Below are positions 8,015-15,272 of a DNA stretch of 64,000 bases, piece by piece. The position numbers and the translations under genes are program-made. The notes below the pieces were generated by a model. That model was not told the origin of the DNA. It saw only the letters and a list, made by a program, of their open reading frames with translations, and did not search any database. The stretch is from Acidimicrobiia bacterium (GTDB lineage: Bacteria; Actinomycetota; Acidimicrobiia; Acidimicrobiales; Aldehydirespiratoraceae), in assembly GCA_022821685.1 (NCBI GenBank), contig JAJEDD010000020.1:1-64000 (forward strand), written 5' to 3'. Each line of letters starts with the position of its first letter. The stretch's first letter is position 1.

Positions 8015-8124
8015 TGGTGGCGGAACCTGCTCGCCCGTGCGGCCCGGTGGTGGCGGAACCTGCCGCCCGGGGCGGCTTCTCGACAGATGTGCATCAACCA
8101 ACAACCCAGGAGGAACAGTTATGA
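8014..8124 (+). other. 36-codon bridging ORF between cupin and binding protein
   Basis: The ATG at 8014 overlaps the cupin stop (TGATG), and the TGA overlaps the binding-protein ATG (ATGA at 8121). It contains a 33-bp tandem duplication (GGTGGCGGAACCTGC at 8016 and 8049), encoding VAEPA twice, and also the AGGAGGAA ribosome site of the next gene. It could be a coupling spacer or a very small protein. Confidence 0.4.
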
Positions 8125-9761
8125 GCACAGCAAAGCACGGGTGGCGGCTGATCGCCGCGATCCTTGCCTTCACCCTCGTGGCCGCAGCGTGCGGCGACGA
8201 CGACGAAGAGCCGGCGGCGGTGGTGGACACCAGCGCGGCCGACGCGGCCGCGGCCCAGGCCGAAGCCGACGCGGCTGCCGCGCAGGCTGAGGCCGATGCC
8301 GCCGCCGACCGGGCAGCCGCCGCAGAGGCGGCCGCCGCCGAGGCCGAGGAGGCGCTGGCGGCTGCGATGGCCGACGCCGAGGGGTCGGTGGACCCCGACG
8401 TCGTCGCCGCCCTCGAGGCTGAGCTTGAAGCGGCCCAGGCCGAGGCCGACGCGGCCGCTGCGGCTCAGGCCGAAGCCGAGATGACTGTCGATGAGGCCAT
8501 GGGTGCGTTGGCTGAGGCCGAAGCGGAGGCTGCGGCTCGAGCGATGCGCCCGATCTCGGACGATTGCCCGATACCGGAGCCGGGCGAGCAGGTATCGGTC
8601 GATGTGATCGGTTGGGAGTTCCCGGTCACGGCGGAGTACGCCAGACAGTTCGAGGACTGCAACCGAGGCAACCTGTCGGTGAACGTGCAGCTCCTGGCGT
8701 CGAATGACGCACAGGACCAGATCACCCTCGACCTCGGCACCGGATCGCCCGAGTTCGAGGTCATGCACATGACCAACTCGACGATCGGCATCCACGCCGA
8801 CAATCTGCTCGATCTCTCGCCCTATATCGAGATGTACCGCGACCAATTCGATCTCGGCGACATCTCGGACGTGGCGTGGGCTTCGGGGACCGTCGACGGT
8901 CGGGTGCTCGGCGTGCCGGTCATCCACAACACGATGCACTTCTTCTACAACGGGCAGATTCTCGCCGACAACGGGGTGGCGCCGCCCACCACGTTCGCCG
9001 AGCTCATCAAGGCTTGCGGCGTGCTGCGCAGCGCCGGCTTCGACGATCCCTTCAATATGAACGTCAGCGCCGGATGGTCCAACGACCTCGAGTTCTTCAG
9101 CATCATCAACTCCATCGGCGGCGGCATCTTGAACGACGACAACACGCCGGCGTTCAACTCCGCCGAGGGACTTGCCGCGGTCGAGCACATGGTTGCCGTC
9201 CGCGATGCGTGCATGAGCGACGCGGGACGGACCTTCAGCATCGACGACTCCGAGGCCGCGCTGCGAGCGGGCGAGCTGCCGATGGCCTCAATCTGGGCGT
9301 CGCGGGCAGCCGCAATGGACGATGAAGAGAACTCGCTGGTGGTCGGCCAGATCGAGTTCGCTCCATCGCTGTACACCGAGGAAGGTTCGCTGCGCAACAG
9401 CATCGCGTACGTAGACCTGTACGCGATCCCGGCCGACACTTCGGTCGACCCGGCGATCATCTTCGGAGTGCTCATGGCCGCAACCGATCTCGAGAGCCAG
9501 AACGAGGCTGCGGCCCATGCCGCGGTCTCGCGCTCAATGGCGAGCAACGCCGCTGGTCCTCGCAACGGGGCTGCGCTGACTCAGAGCGTGGCGGAGGGCG
9601 TGGGTTCTCAGCCGAAGAACCCGGCCCTGCCGCTGGCGCAGGGCGCGCTCGGCGAGCAGTTGCTCGAGGTGCTCCAGAACAACGCTGATCCGGCCACTGC
9701 ACTGGCCAACGCGGAGGCGCGCTACATCGAGGAGGCGACCGCCGCAGGGTTCATCCAGTAG
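8121..9761 (+). CDS. ABC transporter substrate-binding lipoprotein with Ala-rich stalk
   Basis: A 546-residue extracellular solute-binding protein of the carbohydrate family that should deliver the substrate to the permeases encoded next. A signal peptide ends in the lipobox VAAAC, with the lipidated Cys at 24. Residues about 31-141 are almost all Ala, Glu, Asp and Gln in heptad-like AQAEADAAA blocks, predicting a long coiled coil between membrane and binding domain; such an extension is not usual in this family. The binding domain starts near residue 145 (VDVIGWEFPVTAEYARQFE) and includes WASGTVDGRVLGVPV and FFYNGQILADNG. AGGAGGAA lies just upstream of the ATG, setting this start. Confidence 0.92.
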   Translation: MSTAKHGWRLIAAILAFTLVAAACGDDDEEPAAVVDTSAADAAAAQAEADAAAAQAEADAAADRAAAAEAAAAEAEEALAAAMADAEGSVDPDVVAALEAELEAAQAEADAAAAAQAEAEMTVDEAMGALAEAEAEAAARAMRPISDDCPIPEPGEQVSVDVIGWEFPVTAEYARQFEDCNRGNLSVNVQLLASNDAQDQITLDLGTGSPEFEVMHMTNSTIGIHADNLLDLSPYIEMYRDQFDLGDISDVAWASGTVDGRVLGVPVIHNTMHFFYNGQILADNGVAPPTTFAELIKACGVLRSAGFDDPFNMNVSAGWSNDLEFFSIINSIGGGILNDDNTPAFNSAEGLAAVEHMVAVRDACMSDAGRTFSIDDSEAALRAGELPMASIWASRAAAMDDEENSLVVGQIEFAPSLYTEEGSLRNSIAYVDLYAIPADTSVDPAIIFGVLMAATDLESQNEAAAHAAVSRSMASNAAGPRNGAALTQSVAEGVGSQPKNPALPLAQGALGEQLLEVLQNNADPATALANAEARYIEEATAAGFIQ

Positions 9762-9769
9762 GAATGGCC

Positions 9770-9821
9770 CACTCTCTCCGCCGGGGCCGGCATGCCTGCG
9801 TGCCGGCCCCGGCCGAGAGTG
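9770..9821 (+). terminator. Strong intercistronic hairpin after the binding protein
   Basis: CCGGGGCCGGCA (9781-9792) pairs perfectly with TGCCGGCCCCGG (9801-9812). An outer stem CACTCTC/GAGAGTG (9770-9776 with 9815-9821) extends it. There is no T tract. Hairpins at this position commonly protect the binding-protein mRNA from 3' decay and lower permease expression. Confidence 0.75.
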
Positions 9822-9862
9822 TTCTCGACGAGTAGAACCGGAGCCGGAGAAAGGGGAAGCGG

Positions 9863-10726
9863 GTGACGAGACGGACTTTCGGCTGGTTCGCGTGGCCCAG
9901 CGTGGCGGTCATGAGCGTGCTCATGGTGTTCCCGCTCGTCACCACCGTCTTCCTGTCGATGACCCGCATCTTTCTGCGCGACCTGTCGAGTCGGGAATGG
10001 ATCGGGTTCGACAACTACACCGAGATCCTGCAGGATCCGGACTTCTGGTCGGCCTTCCGGCTCACCATGCTGTTCGTGGCCATCGTGGTGCCGGCCCACG
10101 TCGTCTTGGGCTTCGGGCTGGCCAACCTGCTCGACCGGGTGACCCGCGCCCGGGGCTTCTACCTGGCCGCGCTGCTGCTGCCGTTCATCGTCACCCCGGT
10201 GGTGAGCACCCTGCTGGTGCGCGACCTCTTCGACCGCGGCGGCCTGCTCAGCTGGCTGTGGGAGGTGGTCACCGGCGACCCGTTCGTGATCCACGCCGGC
10301 AACGTGAAATGGGTGATCATCCTGCACGGCATCTGGTCGATCACCCCGTTCGCGGTGATCACGTTCTTCGCCGGCATGCAGACCCTCCCCGAAGAGCGCA
10401 TCGAGGCGGCCGACATGGACGGCGCGGGCTTCTGGGCCAAGCAGCGGTTCGTGGTGATCCCGCACCTGCGGTCGCTGATCATCTTCGTGCTGCTGATCAC
10501 CATCATGGACGCCTATCGCGTGTTCGACAGCTCGTTCGTGTTCGGGCAGAGCGTCGGCAAGTCCGCCCACGCCCTGTCGGTCTACAGCTTCAACACCGCG
10601 CTCAATGCCCAGATCGGCCGTATCGGCAAGGGCAACGCCATCTCGGTGCTGATGGTCATCGGCATCTTCGTGGTGCTGATCCCGTTCCTGCGCAAGTCCT
10701 ACCAGGAACAGATCGCGGACAGATGA
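9863..10726 (+). CDS. ABC sugar-type permease, first subunit
   Basis: A 287-residue inner-membrane subunit of a carbohydrate-type (MalF/UgpA-like) importer. Six hydrophobic helices are apparent, starting with VAVMSVLMVFPLVTTVFLSM. The cytoplasmic coupling loop reads EERIEAADMDGAGFWAKQRF, which is the EAA motif that contacts the ATPase. The GTG start at 9863 follows a purine-rich GGAGAAAGGGGAAG. The end of the gene (GAACAGATCGCGGACAGATGA) is repeated imperfectly 34 bp downstream. Works with the subunit at 10790-11797 and the ATPase at 12936-14108. Confidence 0.9.
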   Translation: MTRRTFGWFAWPSVAVMSVLMVFPLVTTVFLSMTRIFLRDLSSREWIGFDNYTEILQDPDFWSAFRLTMLFVAIVVPAHVVLGFGLANLLDRVTRARGFYLAALLLPFIVTPVVSTLLVRDLFDRGGLLSWLWEVVTGDPFVIHAGNVKWVIILHGIWSITPFAVITFFAGMQTLPEERIEAADMDGAGFWAKQRFVVIPHLRSLIIFVLLITIMDAYRVFDSSFVFGQSVGKSAHALSVYSFNTALNAQIGRIGKGNAISVLMVIGIFVVLIPFLRKSYQEQIADR

Positions 10727-10796
10727 TCCGGTGCAAGCAAGAACAGATCGCAGACCGATGAGCCGGCCCCACCGACAGCAGGCTCCGCCATGTTGA
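10723..10796 (+). other. Two chained 12-codon ORFs between the permease genes
   Basis: ATG 10723 overlaps the permease-1 stop and encodes MIRCKQEQIADR, repeating that permease's C-terminal EQIADR. Its stop overlaps a second ATG at 10758 (MSRPHRQQAPPC), whose TGA at 10794 overlaps the start region of permease 2 (ATG 10790). This looks like a duplicated gene end that leaves an unbroken chain of stop/start overlaps. Confidence 0.45.
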
Positions 10797-11797
10797 AGCA
10801 GCTGCGCGCCTCGGCCGGCACGGTGGGCATCCACACCGCGCTGGTGATCGCCATCATCATCAGCTCGGTGCCCTTCTACTGGGCCGCCCAGAACTCCATC
10901 AAGTTCACCCGCGACACGATCCGCAGCACGCCCACGCTGTGGGGGTTCGACATCACCGCCGACCCGTACCGCAAGTTCTGGTTCCGCAGCGAGGACCAGA
11001 GCATGTGGCAGGTGGCCCTGTTCGTCTTGGCCCTGGCGGCGGTGATCTCGGCGCTGGTGTGGGCTGCCCGGCGGGCCGAGACCACCTGGCCGTGGAACCT
11101 CGGCGTGGCGCTCACGCTGTGGATCGGGATGCAGCTGTTCCCGAGGGTGTTCGACATGAACCGGGAGTTCGACTACTTCATCAACTCGGTCTACGTCACC
11201 GTGCTCACCGTGATCATCTCGATAGGGATCGGACTGCTGGCCGGCTACGCACTGGCCCGCTACTCGGGGCTGTCGGGAGCGGTGATCCTGATCGTGGCGC
11301 TCGCCTTCCGCGCCCTGCCGCGCACCGCGTTCGTGCTGCCCTACTTCATCGTGGCCAAGGAGTTGGGCATCCTGGACTCCAGGCTCGTGATCGTTCTGGC
11401 CCTGGTGGCCATCAACCAGCCGTTCACCATCTGGATGCTGCGGAGCTTCTTCATGGAGGTGCCCCGCGAGATCGAGGAGGCGGCCATGATGGACGGCGCC
11501 ACTCGCCTGCAGGCCTTCCGCATGGCGGTGATCCCCATCATGTGGCCCGGCATCATCGCCACCTCGCTGTTCACCATGCTGCTGGCCTACAACGAGTTCC
11601 TCTTCGTGCGGGTCCTGGCCGTGACCGAGTGGACGCTGCCGGTGGCCATCTCCGCGCTGACCGGCGGCGAGAGCACCACCACACTCACCGAGGCCGCGGC
11701 CGCGTCGGTGTCGATCACCCTGCCCATCGTGATCGTGATCATCATGTTCCAGAAGCACCTGGTGAAGGGGCTGGGCGCGGGGGCGGTGAAGGGATGA
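10790..11797 (+). CDS. ABC sugar-type permease, second subunit
   Basis: A 335-residue MalG/UgpE-like permease subunit. It has an N-terminal helix (IHTALVIAIIISSVPFYWAA), several central helices and the coupling motif EIEEAAMMDGATRLQAFRMA, which docks on the nucleotide-binding subunit. The segment around residues 70-125 contains two extra hydrophobic stretches (WQVALFVLALAAVISALVW and WNLGVALTLWIGMQLF) beyond the usual six helices, making it longer than the typical ~275-residue MalG-type subunit. The stop overlaps an ATG (ATGA) that opens a 20-codon ORF before the SnoaL gene. Confidence 0.9.
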   Translation: MLKQLRASAGTVGIHTALVIAIIISSVPFYWAAQNSIKFTRDTIRSTPTLWGFDITADPYRKFWFRSEDQSMWQVALFVLALAAVISALVWAARRAETTWPWNLGVALTLWIGMQLFPRVFDMNREFDYFINSVYVTVLTVIISIGIGLLAGYALARYSGLSGAVILIVALAFRALPRTAFVLPYFIVAKELGILDSRLVIVLALVAINQPFTIWMLRSFFMEVPREIEEAAMMDGATRLQAFRMAVIPIMWPGIIATSLFTMLLAYNEFLFVRVLAVTEWTLPVAISALTGGESTTTLTEAAAASVSITLPIVIVIIMFQKHLVKGLGAGAVKG

Positions 11798-11856
11798 GCG
11801 CCGCGCTCGCGCCGGCACGGTCCCGAGCACTGCGGGGCCTCGGTGAGGGCGGGTGA
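11794..11856 (+). other. 20-codon ORF duplicating the start of the next gene
   Basis: This ORF begins with ATGAGCGCCGCGCTC, identical to the first 15 bp of the SnoaL gene at 11861. It overlaps the permease-2 stop and ends 4 nt before that second ATG. It looks like an older copy of the gene start stranded by a local duplication. Confidence 0.45.
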
Positions 11857-11860
11857 ACCG

Positions 11861-12889
11861 ATGAGCGCCGCGCTCCAGCACGCCAAGGCGGTCGTGCGCG
11901 ACCACCTGGCCGCCATCGATGCCGCCCCGACCGCCGCGCTGGCCGACGCCGTCGCGGCCACAGTGGTCGACGACTACCGATGGCGGGGGGTGCACCCGTT
12001 CGGCGAGATCAGCGGCGCCGAGGCGGTGGCCGCCGGCTTCTGGGCGCCGCTGCGCGAGGCCTTCTCGCCGGTGCAGCGCCGCCCCGACGTGTTCCTCGCG
12101 GGCGACAACACGGTCGGCGACGGGGTGTGGGTCTGCGAGATGGGCCATCTGCTGGGCCTGTTCGACCGGCCGTGGCTGGCCATCCCGCCCACGGGGCGGA
12201 TGTGCTTCTTGCGCTACGCCGGGTTCCACCGGGTGGATGCAGACCTGATCGCCGAGTCGGCGATGTTCGTCGACGTGGTCAGCGTCATGGGCCAGGCGGG
12301 CCAGTATCCGCTGCCCCCGGCCAGCGGCTCGCAGCACATCCAGCCCGGTCCCCTCACCCACGACGGCCTGCTCGATGACGAGCAGGACGAGGCCGCAGGC
12401 AAAGAGACCATGGCGCTGGTGGAACGCATGATCGACGACCTGAGCGAGGCCAACCGCCAGGGCAACTCCACCGGCGACAACCGCGTGCCGCGCGCGGTGC
12501 TGGCCGAGACTTGGCACGAGGACATGATCTGGTCGGGTCCGGGCGGGATCGGCGCCACCTACACCATCGACCGCTACCAGCAGCAGCACCAGCATCCGTT
12601 CCGGTTCAACCTGGCCGCCAAGACCTTCAACGGCCATGTGGCCCGGTTCGCCGAGGGCGACTACGCCTGCTTCTTCGGCTGGCCCAACCTCACCAACACC
12701 GCCACCGGCGGCTTCCTCGGCATGACCGGCTCGGGCACGCCCGCCGACATGCGGGTGGTGGACGTCTACCGCCGCGACGGCGACAAGCTGGCCGAGAACT
12801 GGATCTTCATCGACCTGCTGCACTGGCTGAACATGCAGGGACTCGACGTCCTGGCCCGGATGCGGCAACTGAACGGGGAGGCGCTGTGA
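11861..12889 (+). CDS. Two-domain SnoaL/NTF2-fold protein, first paralog
   Basis: A 342-residue protein made of two NTF2/SnoaL-like halves. The first contains VVDDYRWRGVHPFGEISGAE, FWAPLREAFSPVQRRPDVF and IPPTGRMCFLRYAGFHRV. The second repeats the pattern (ETWHEDMIWSGPGGIGATYT, FHRY-like core, VVDVYRRDGDKLAENWIF). Such folds make small-molecule cyclases, isomerases and dehydratases, using acid/base His and Asp in a conical pocket. Lying between permease and ATPase genes, it is probably dedicated to the imported compound. ATG 11861 is preferred over the GTG at 11843 because of the family-like start. Reaction unknown. Confidence 0.82.
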   Translation: MSAALQHAKAVVRDHLAAIDAAPTAALADAVAATVVDDYRWRGVHPFGEISGAEAVAAGFWAPLREAFSPVQRRPDVFLAGDNTVGDGVWVCEMGHLLGLFDRPWLAIPPTGRMCFLRYAGFHRVDADLIAESAMFVDVVSVMGQAGQYPLPPASGSQHIQPGPLTHDGLLDDEQDEAAGKETMALVERMIDDLSEANRQGNSTGDNRVPRAVLAETWHEDMIWSGPGGIGATYTIDRYQQQHQHPFRFNLAAKTFNGHVARFAEGDYACFFGWPNLTNTATGGFLGMTGSGTPADMRVVDVYRRDGDKLAENWIFIDLLHWLNMQGLDVLARMRQLNGEAL

Positions 12890-12948
12890 ACACACAACCG
12901 CCCGTACATCTCAACGGCGACGGAGGGGAGGCCCTATGGCTGAGGTAA
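12886..12948 (+). other. 20-codon bridging ORF before the ATPase
   Basis: GTG 12886 overlaps the SnoaL-1 stop (GTGA). The frame runs to TAA at 12946, across the ATPase ATG at 12936, and contains its GGAGGGGAGG ribosome-binding site. It probably keeps ribosomes moving across the junction. Confidence 0.35.
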
Positions 12949-14108
12949 GGCTCGACGGGCTTACCAAGGTGTATCCCAACGGATTCCAAGCCGTGACCGA
13001 GCTCAGCCTGGAGCTCACCGACGGCGAGTTCCTGGTGCTGGTGGGTCCGTCGGGATGCGGCAAGTCCACCGCGCTGCGGATGATCGCCGGGCTCGAGGAG
13101 ATCACCGAGGGCGACCTCTATGTCGGTGATCGCCGGGTCAACGACGTGGCGCCGAAAGACCGCGACATCGCCATGGTGTTCCAGAACTACGCGCTCTATC
13201 CGCAGATGACGGTCGAGGAGAACATCGGCTTCCCGCTGCGCCTGCGCAAGATCAAGAAGGCCGAGCGCAAGCAGGTGGTGGCCGCTGCAGCCGAGGTGCT
13301 CGAGCTCACCGAGCAGCTCGACAAGAAGCCGGCCAACCTGTCGGGCGGCCAGCGCCAGCGGGTGGCCATGGGACGGGCCATCGTGCGCGAGCCCGCGCTG
13401 TTCCTCATGGACGAGCCGCTGTCGAACCTCGACGCCAAGCTCCGGGTGCAGATGCGGGCCGACATCGCCGGCATCCAGCGCAATCTGGGCGTGACCACCT
13501 TCTACGTGACCCACGACCAGGTGGAGGCCATGACCATGGGCGACCGGGTGGCGGTGATCAAGGACGGCGTGCTGCAGCAGGTGGCCGCGCCGGAGGACCT
13601 CTACGACACTCCCGACAACGTCTTTGTGGCCGCGTTCATCGGGTCGCCGTCGATGAACCTCTACGAGGCCGAGATCGTGGCCCGCGGCTCCGGGTTCGCA
13701 GTGGAGATGGGAGCGAACACGCTGGCTCTGGACGACTCCGTGATCGCTGATCGGCCCGGGCTGCGCGACTACGTCGACACCGCCCTCGTGGTCGGCATCC
13801 GCCCCGAGGACCTGGAGGACGGGGCGGTCAGCCGCGACCATCCCGCCGATCGGCAGCTCGACGCCACCATCGACATCCGCGAGGCGCTCGGTGCGGAGAC
13901 CCTCATGCACTTCGCGTTGGAGGCCACCATGGTGGACAGCGGCGACCCCGACGCCCTCGACGAACTCGGCGAGGAGGGCGCGAGCCGCTGCACGGGCCGG
14001 TTCTCGGCTGCCACCCGGGCTCGGCCCGGCGACCGCATCAAGGTGAACGTGGCCACCGAGAACCTGCACTTCTTCGACCGCTCGACCCATCTGGCGGTGC
14101 GGACATGA
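12936..14108 (+). CDS. ABC transporter ATP-binding protein, UgpC/MsmK type
   Basis: The 390-residue ATPase energises the importer. Walker A is GPSGCGKST (near residue 38), the Q loop is VFQNYALYPQMTV, the signature is LSGGQRQRVAMGRA, Walker B is LFLMDEPLSNLD, and the switch His is in YVTHDQVEA. A C-terminal regulatory TOBE/OB domain (residues about 240-385, with VGIRPEDLED) is typical of ATPases shared by sugar importers. ATG 12936 follows GGAGGGGAGG. The gene ends in an ATGA overlap with the next SnoaL gene, showing tight coupling between transporter and enzyme. Confidence 0.95.
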   Translation: MAEVRLDGLTKVYPNGFQAVTELSLELTDGEFLVLVGPSGCGKSTALRMIAGLEEITEGDLYVGDRRVNDVAPKDRDIAMVFQNYALYPQMTVEENIGFPLRLRKIKKAERKQVVAAAAEVLELTEQLDKKPANLSGGQRQRVAMGRAIVREPALFLMDEPLSNLDAKLRVQMRADIAGIQRNLGVTTFYVTHDQVEAMTMGDRVAVIKDGVLQQVAAPEDLYDTPDNVFVAAFIGSPSMNLYEAEIVARGSGFAVEMGANTLALDDSVIADRPGLRDYVDTALVVGIRPEDLEDGAVSRDHPADRQLDATIDIREALGAETLMHFALEATMVDSGDPDALDELGEEGASRCTGRFSAATRARPGDRIKVNVATENLHFFDRSTHLAVRT

Positions 14109-15196
14109 GCACCGGCGCCTCGGCTGTCAACCAGGCCAACAAGGCCGCGGTCTGGGACTACTGGCAGAAGCTGAACCACGTCGGCCGCGATCAGATCGCC
14201 GATGTGGTGCGGGCCGCATGCCACCCCGACATCGACTGGAACGGGTCGGCCCCCATAGACCGGCTCATCGGAGTCGATGCGCTGATCGCCGACTTCTGGA
14301 TGCCGCTGCTGCGGTCCTTCCCAGACCTGAAGCGCACCCCGGACGTGTTCATGGGCGGGATCGACGACGGCGGGTCGCGCTTCGCCGGCGATGAGGGCAC
14401 GGAATGGGTGTCGGGCTGCGGCCACCTGACCGGCACCTTCGTGCACGACTGGCTTGGCATTCCCGCCTCCGGGCGCAAGACCCACATGTACTTCGGGCAG
14501 TTCTACGTGATGCGCGACGGCAAGATCGCCGAAAGCTACGTGATGTTCGACATCCTCTCGGTGATGCGCCAGGCCGGCTACGAGGTGCTGTCGCCCTCGC
14601 CGGGCGCCGACGGCGGCAAGATCCCGGCCCCCGCGGCCGGCGACGGCATCCTGCTGACCGAGCAGGATCCGCTCGAGGGCCGCAAGACCCTGCAGCTGGT
14701 GGCGGCCATGGCCAGCGGGCTCGAGCGCTACGTCCGCCACCGCGACGGCGCCGACATGAGCCGCATGGAGCAGTGGAACTACTGGACGCGGGACATGAAG
14801 TGGTACGGCTACTCCGGCATCGGGCGCTGTTACACGCTCGAGGAGTTCGAGGACTTCCACCAGCGCCCGTGGCTGCACGGCTTCGGCGACCGGGGCCTCA
14901 CCAATGACCCGGACCATGGGCGGGTGATGGGGTTCGTGGGCGAGGGCAGCTACGCCTGCGGGGGCGTCTGGGATGTGGCGTTCTCGAACCACCACGGCCG
15001 CTACGCCGGCATCGATGCCACCGGCAAGCTCATGACCATGCGCGACTTCGACTGGTGGAAGCGGGGGCCGAACGATCTGTTGATCGAGAACTGGGTCCCC
15101 ATCGACCTGATCGACCTCACCCGCCAGATGGGCGTCGACCTGATGGAGCGCCTCGCCGTGCTCGTCGACGACCGCAAGCAGAAGGGGTGGTGGTAA
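14105..15196 (+). CDS. Two-domain SnoaL/NTF2-fold protein, second paralog
   Basis: A 363-residue double SnoaL-like protein. Half one has AACHPDIDWNGSAPIDRLIG, FWMPLLRSFPDLKRTPDVFM and IPASGRKTHMYFGQFYVMRDG; half two has NYWTRDMKWYGYSGIGRCYT, EEFEDFHQRPWLHGF and LIENWVPIDLIDLTRQMGVD. The layout parallels paralog 1, so both come from one duplicated ancestor. The ATG overlaps the ATPase stop by 4 bp. Role inferred: an acid/base step, such as dehydration, cyclisation or epimerisation of the substrate. The C-terminal sequence VDLMERLAVLVDD is echoed by a 14-codon fragment just downstream (15200-15244). Confidence 0.82.
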   Translation: MSTGASAVNQANKAAVWDYWQKLNHVGRDQIADVVRAACHPDIDWNGSAPIDRLIGVDALIADFWMPLLRSFPDLKRTPDVFMGGIDDGGSRFAGDEGTEWVSGCGHLTGTFVHDWLGIPASGRKTHMYFGQFYVMRDGKIAESYVMFDILSVMRQAGYEVLSPSPGADGGKIPAPAAGDGILLTEQDPLEGRKTLQLVAAMASGLERYVRHRDGADMSRMEQWNYWTRDMKWYGYSGIGRCYTLEEFEDFHQRPWLHGFGDRGLTNDPDHGRVMGFVGEGSYACGGVWDVAFSNHHGRYAGIDATGKLMTMRDFDWWKRGPNDLLIENWVPIDLIDLTRQMGVDLMERLAVLVDDRKQKGWW

Positions 15197-15199
15197 CCC

Positions 15200-15244
15200 T
15201 TGGGCACCGACCTGTTCGAGCGCATGCGGGCCCAGATCTCCTGA
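15200..15244 (+). pseudogene. Remnant of a SnoaL C-terminus
   Basis: Three nucleotides after the paralog-2 stop, an open stretch encodes GTDLFERMRAQIS and a stop. It matches the C-terminal GVDLMERL pattern of paralog 2 (and LDVLARMRQL of paralog 1). It reads best as the tail of another lost or truncated copy, or as the older end of this gene. It is too short for certainty. Confidence 0.45.
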
Positions 15245-15272
15245 CCACACCACAAGCAAAAGGACGGCTCAG

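Noticed and set aside
9722..12895. 1057-codon minus-strand open frame opposite the transporter genes
   Set aside because: It is antisense to well-supported permease and SnoaL genes, has His/Gly/Arg-rich composition typical of GC-rich shadow frames, and contains no domain pattern.
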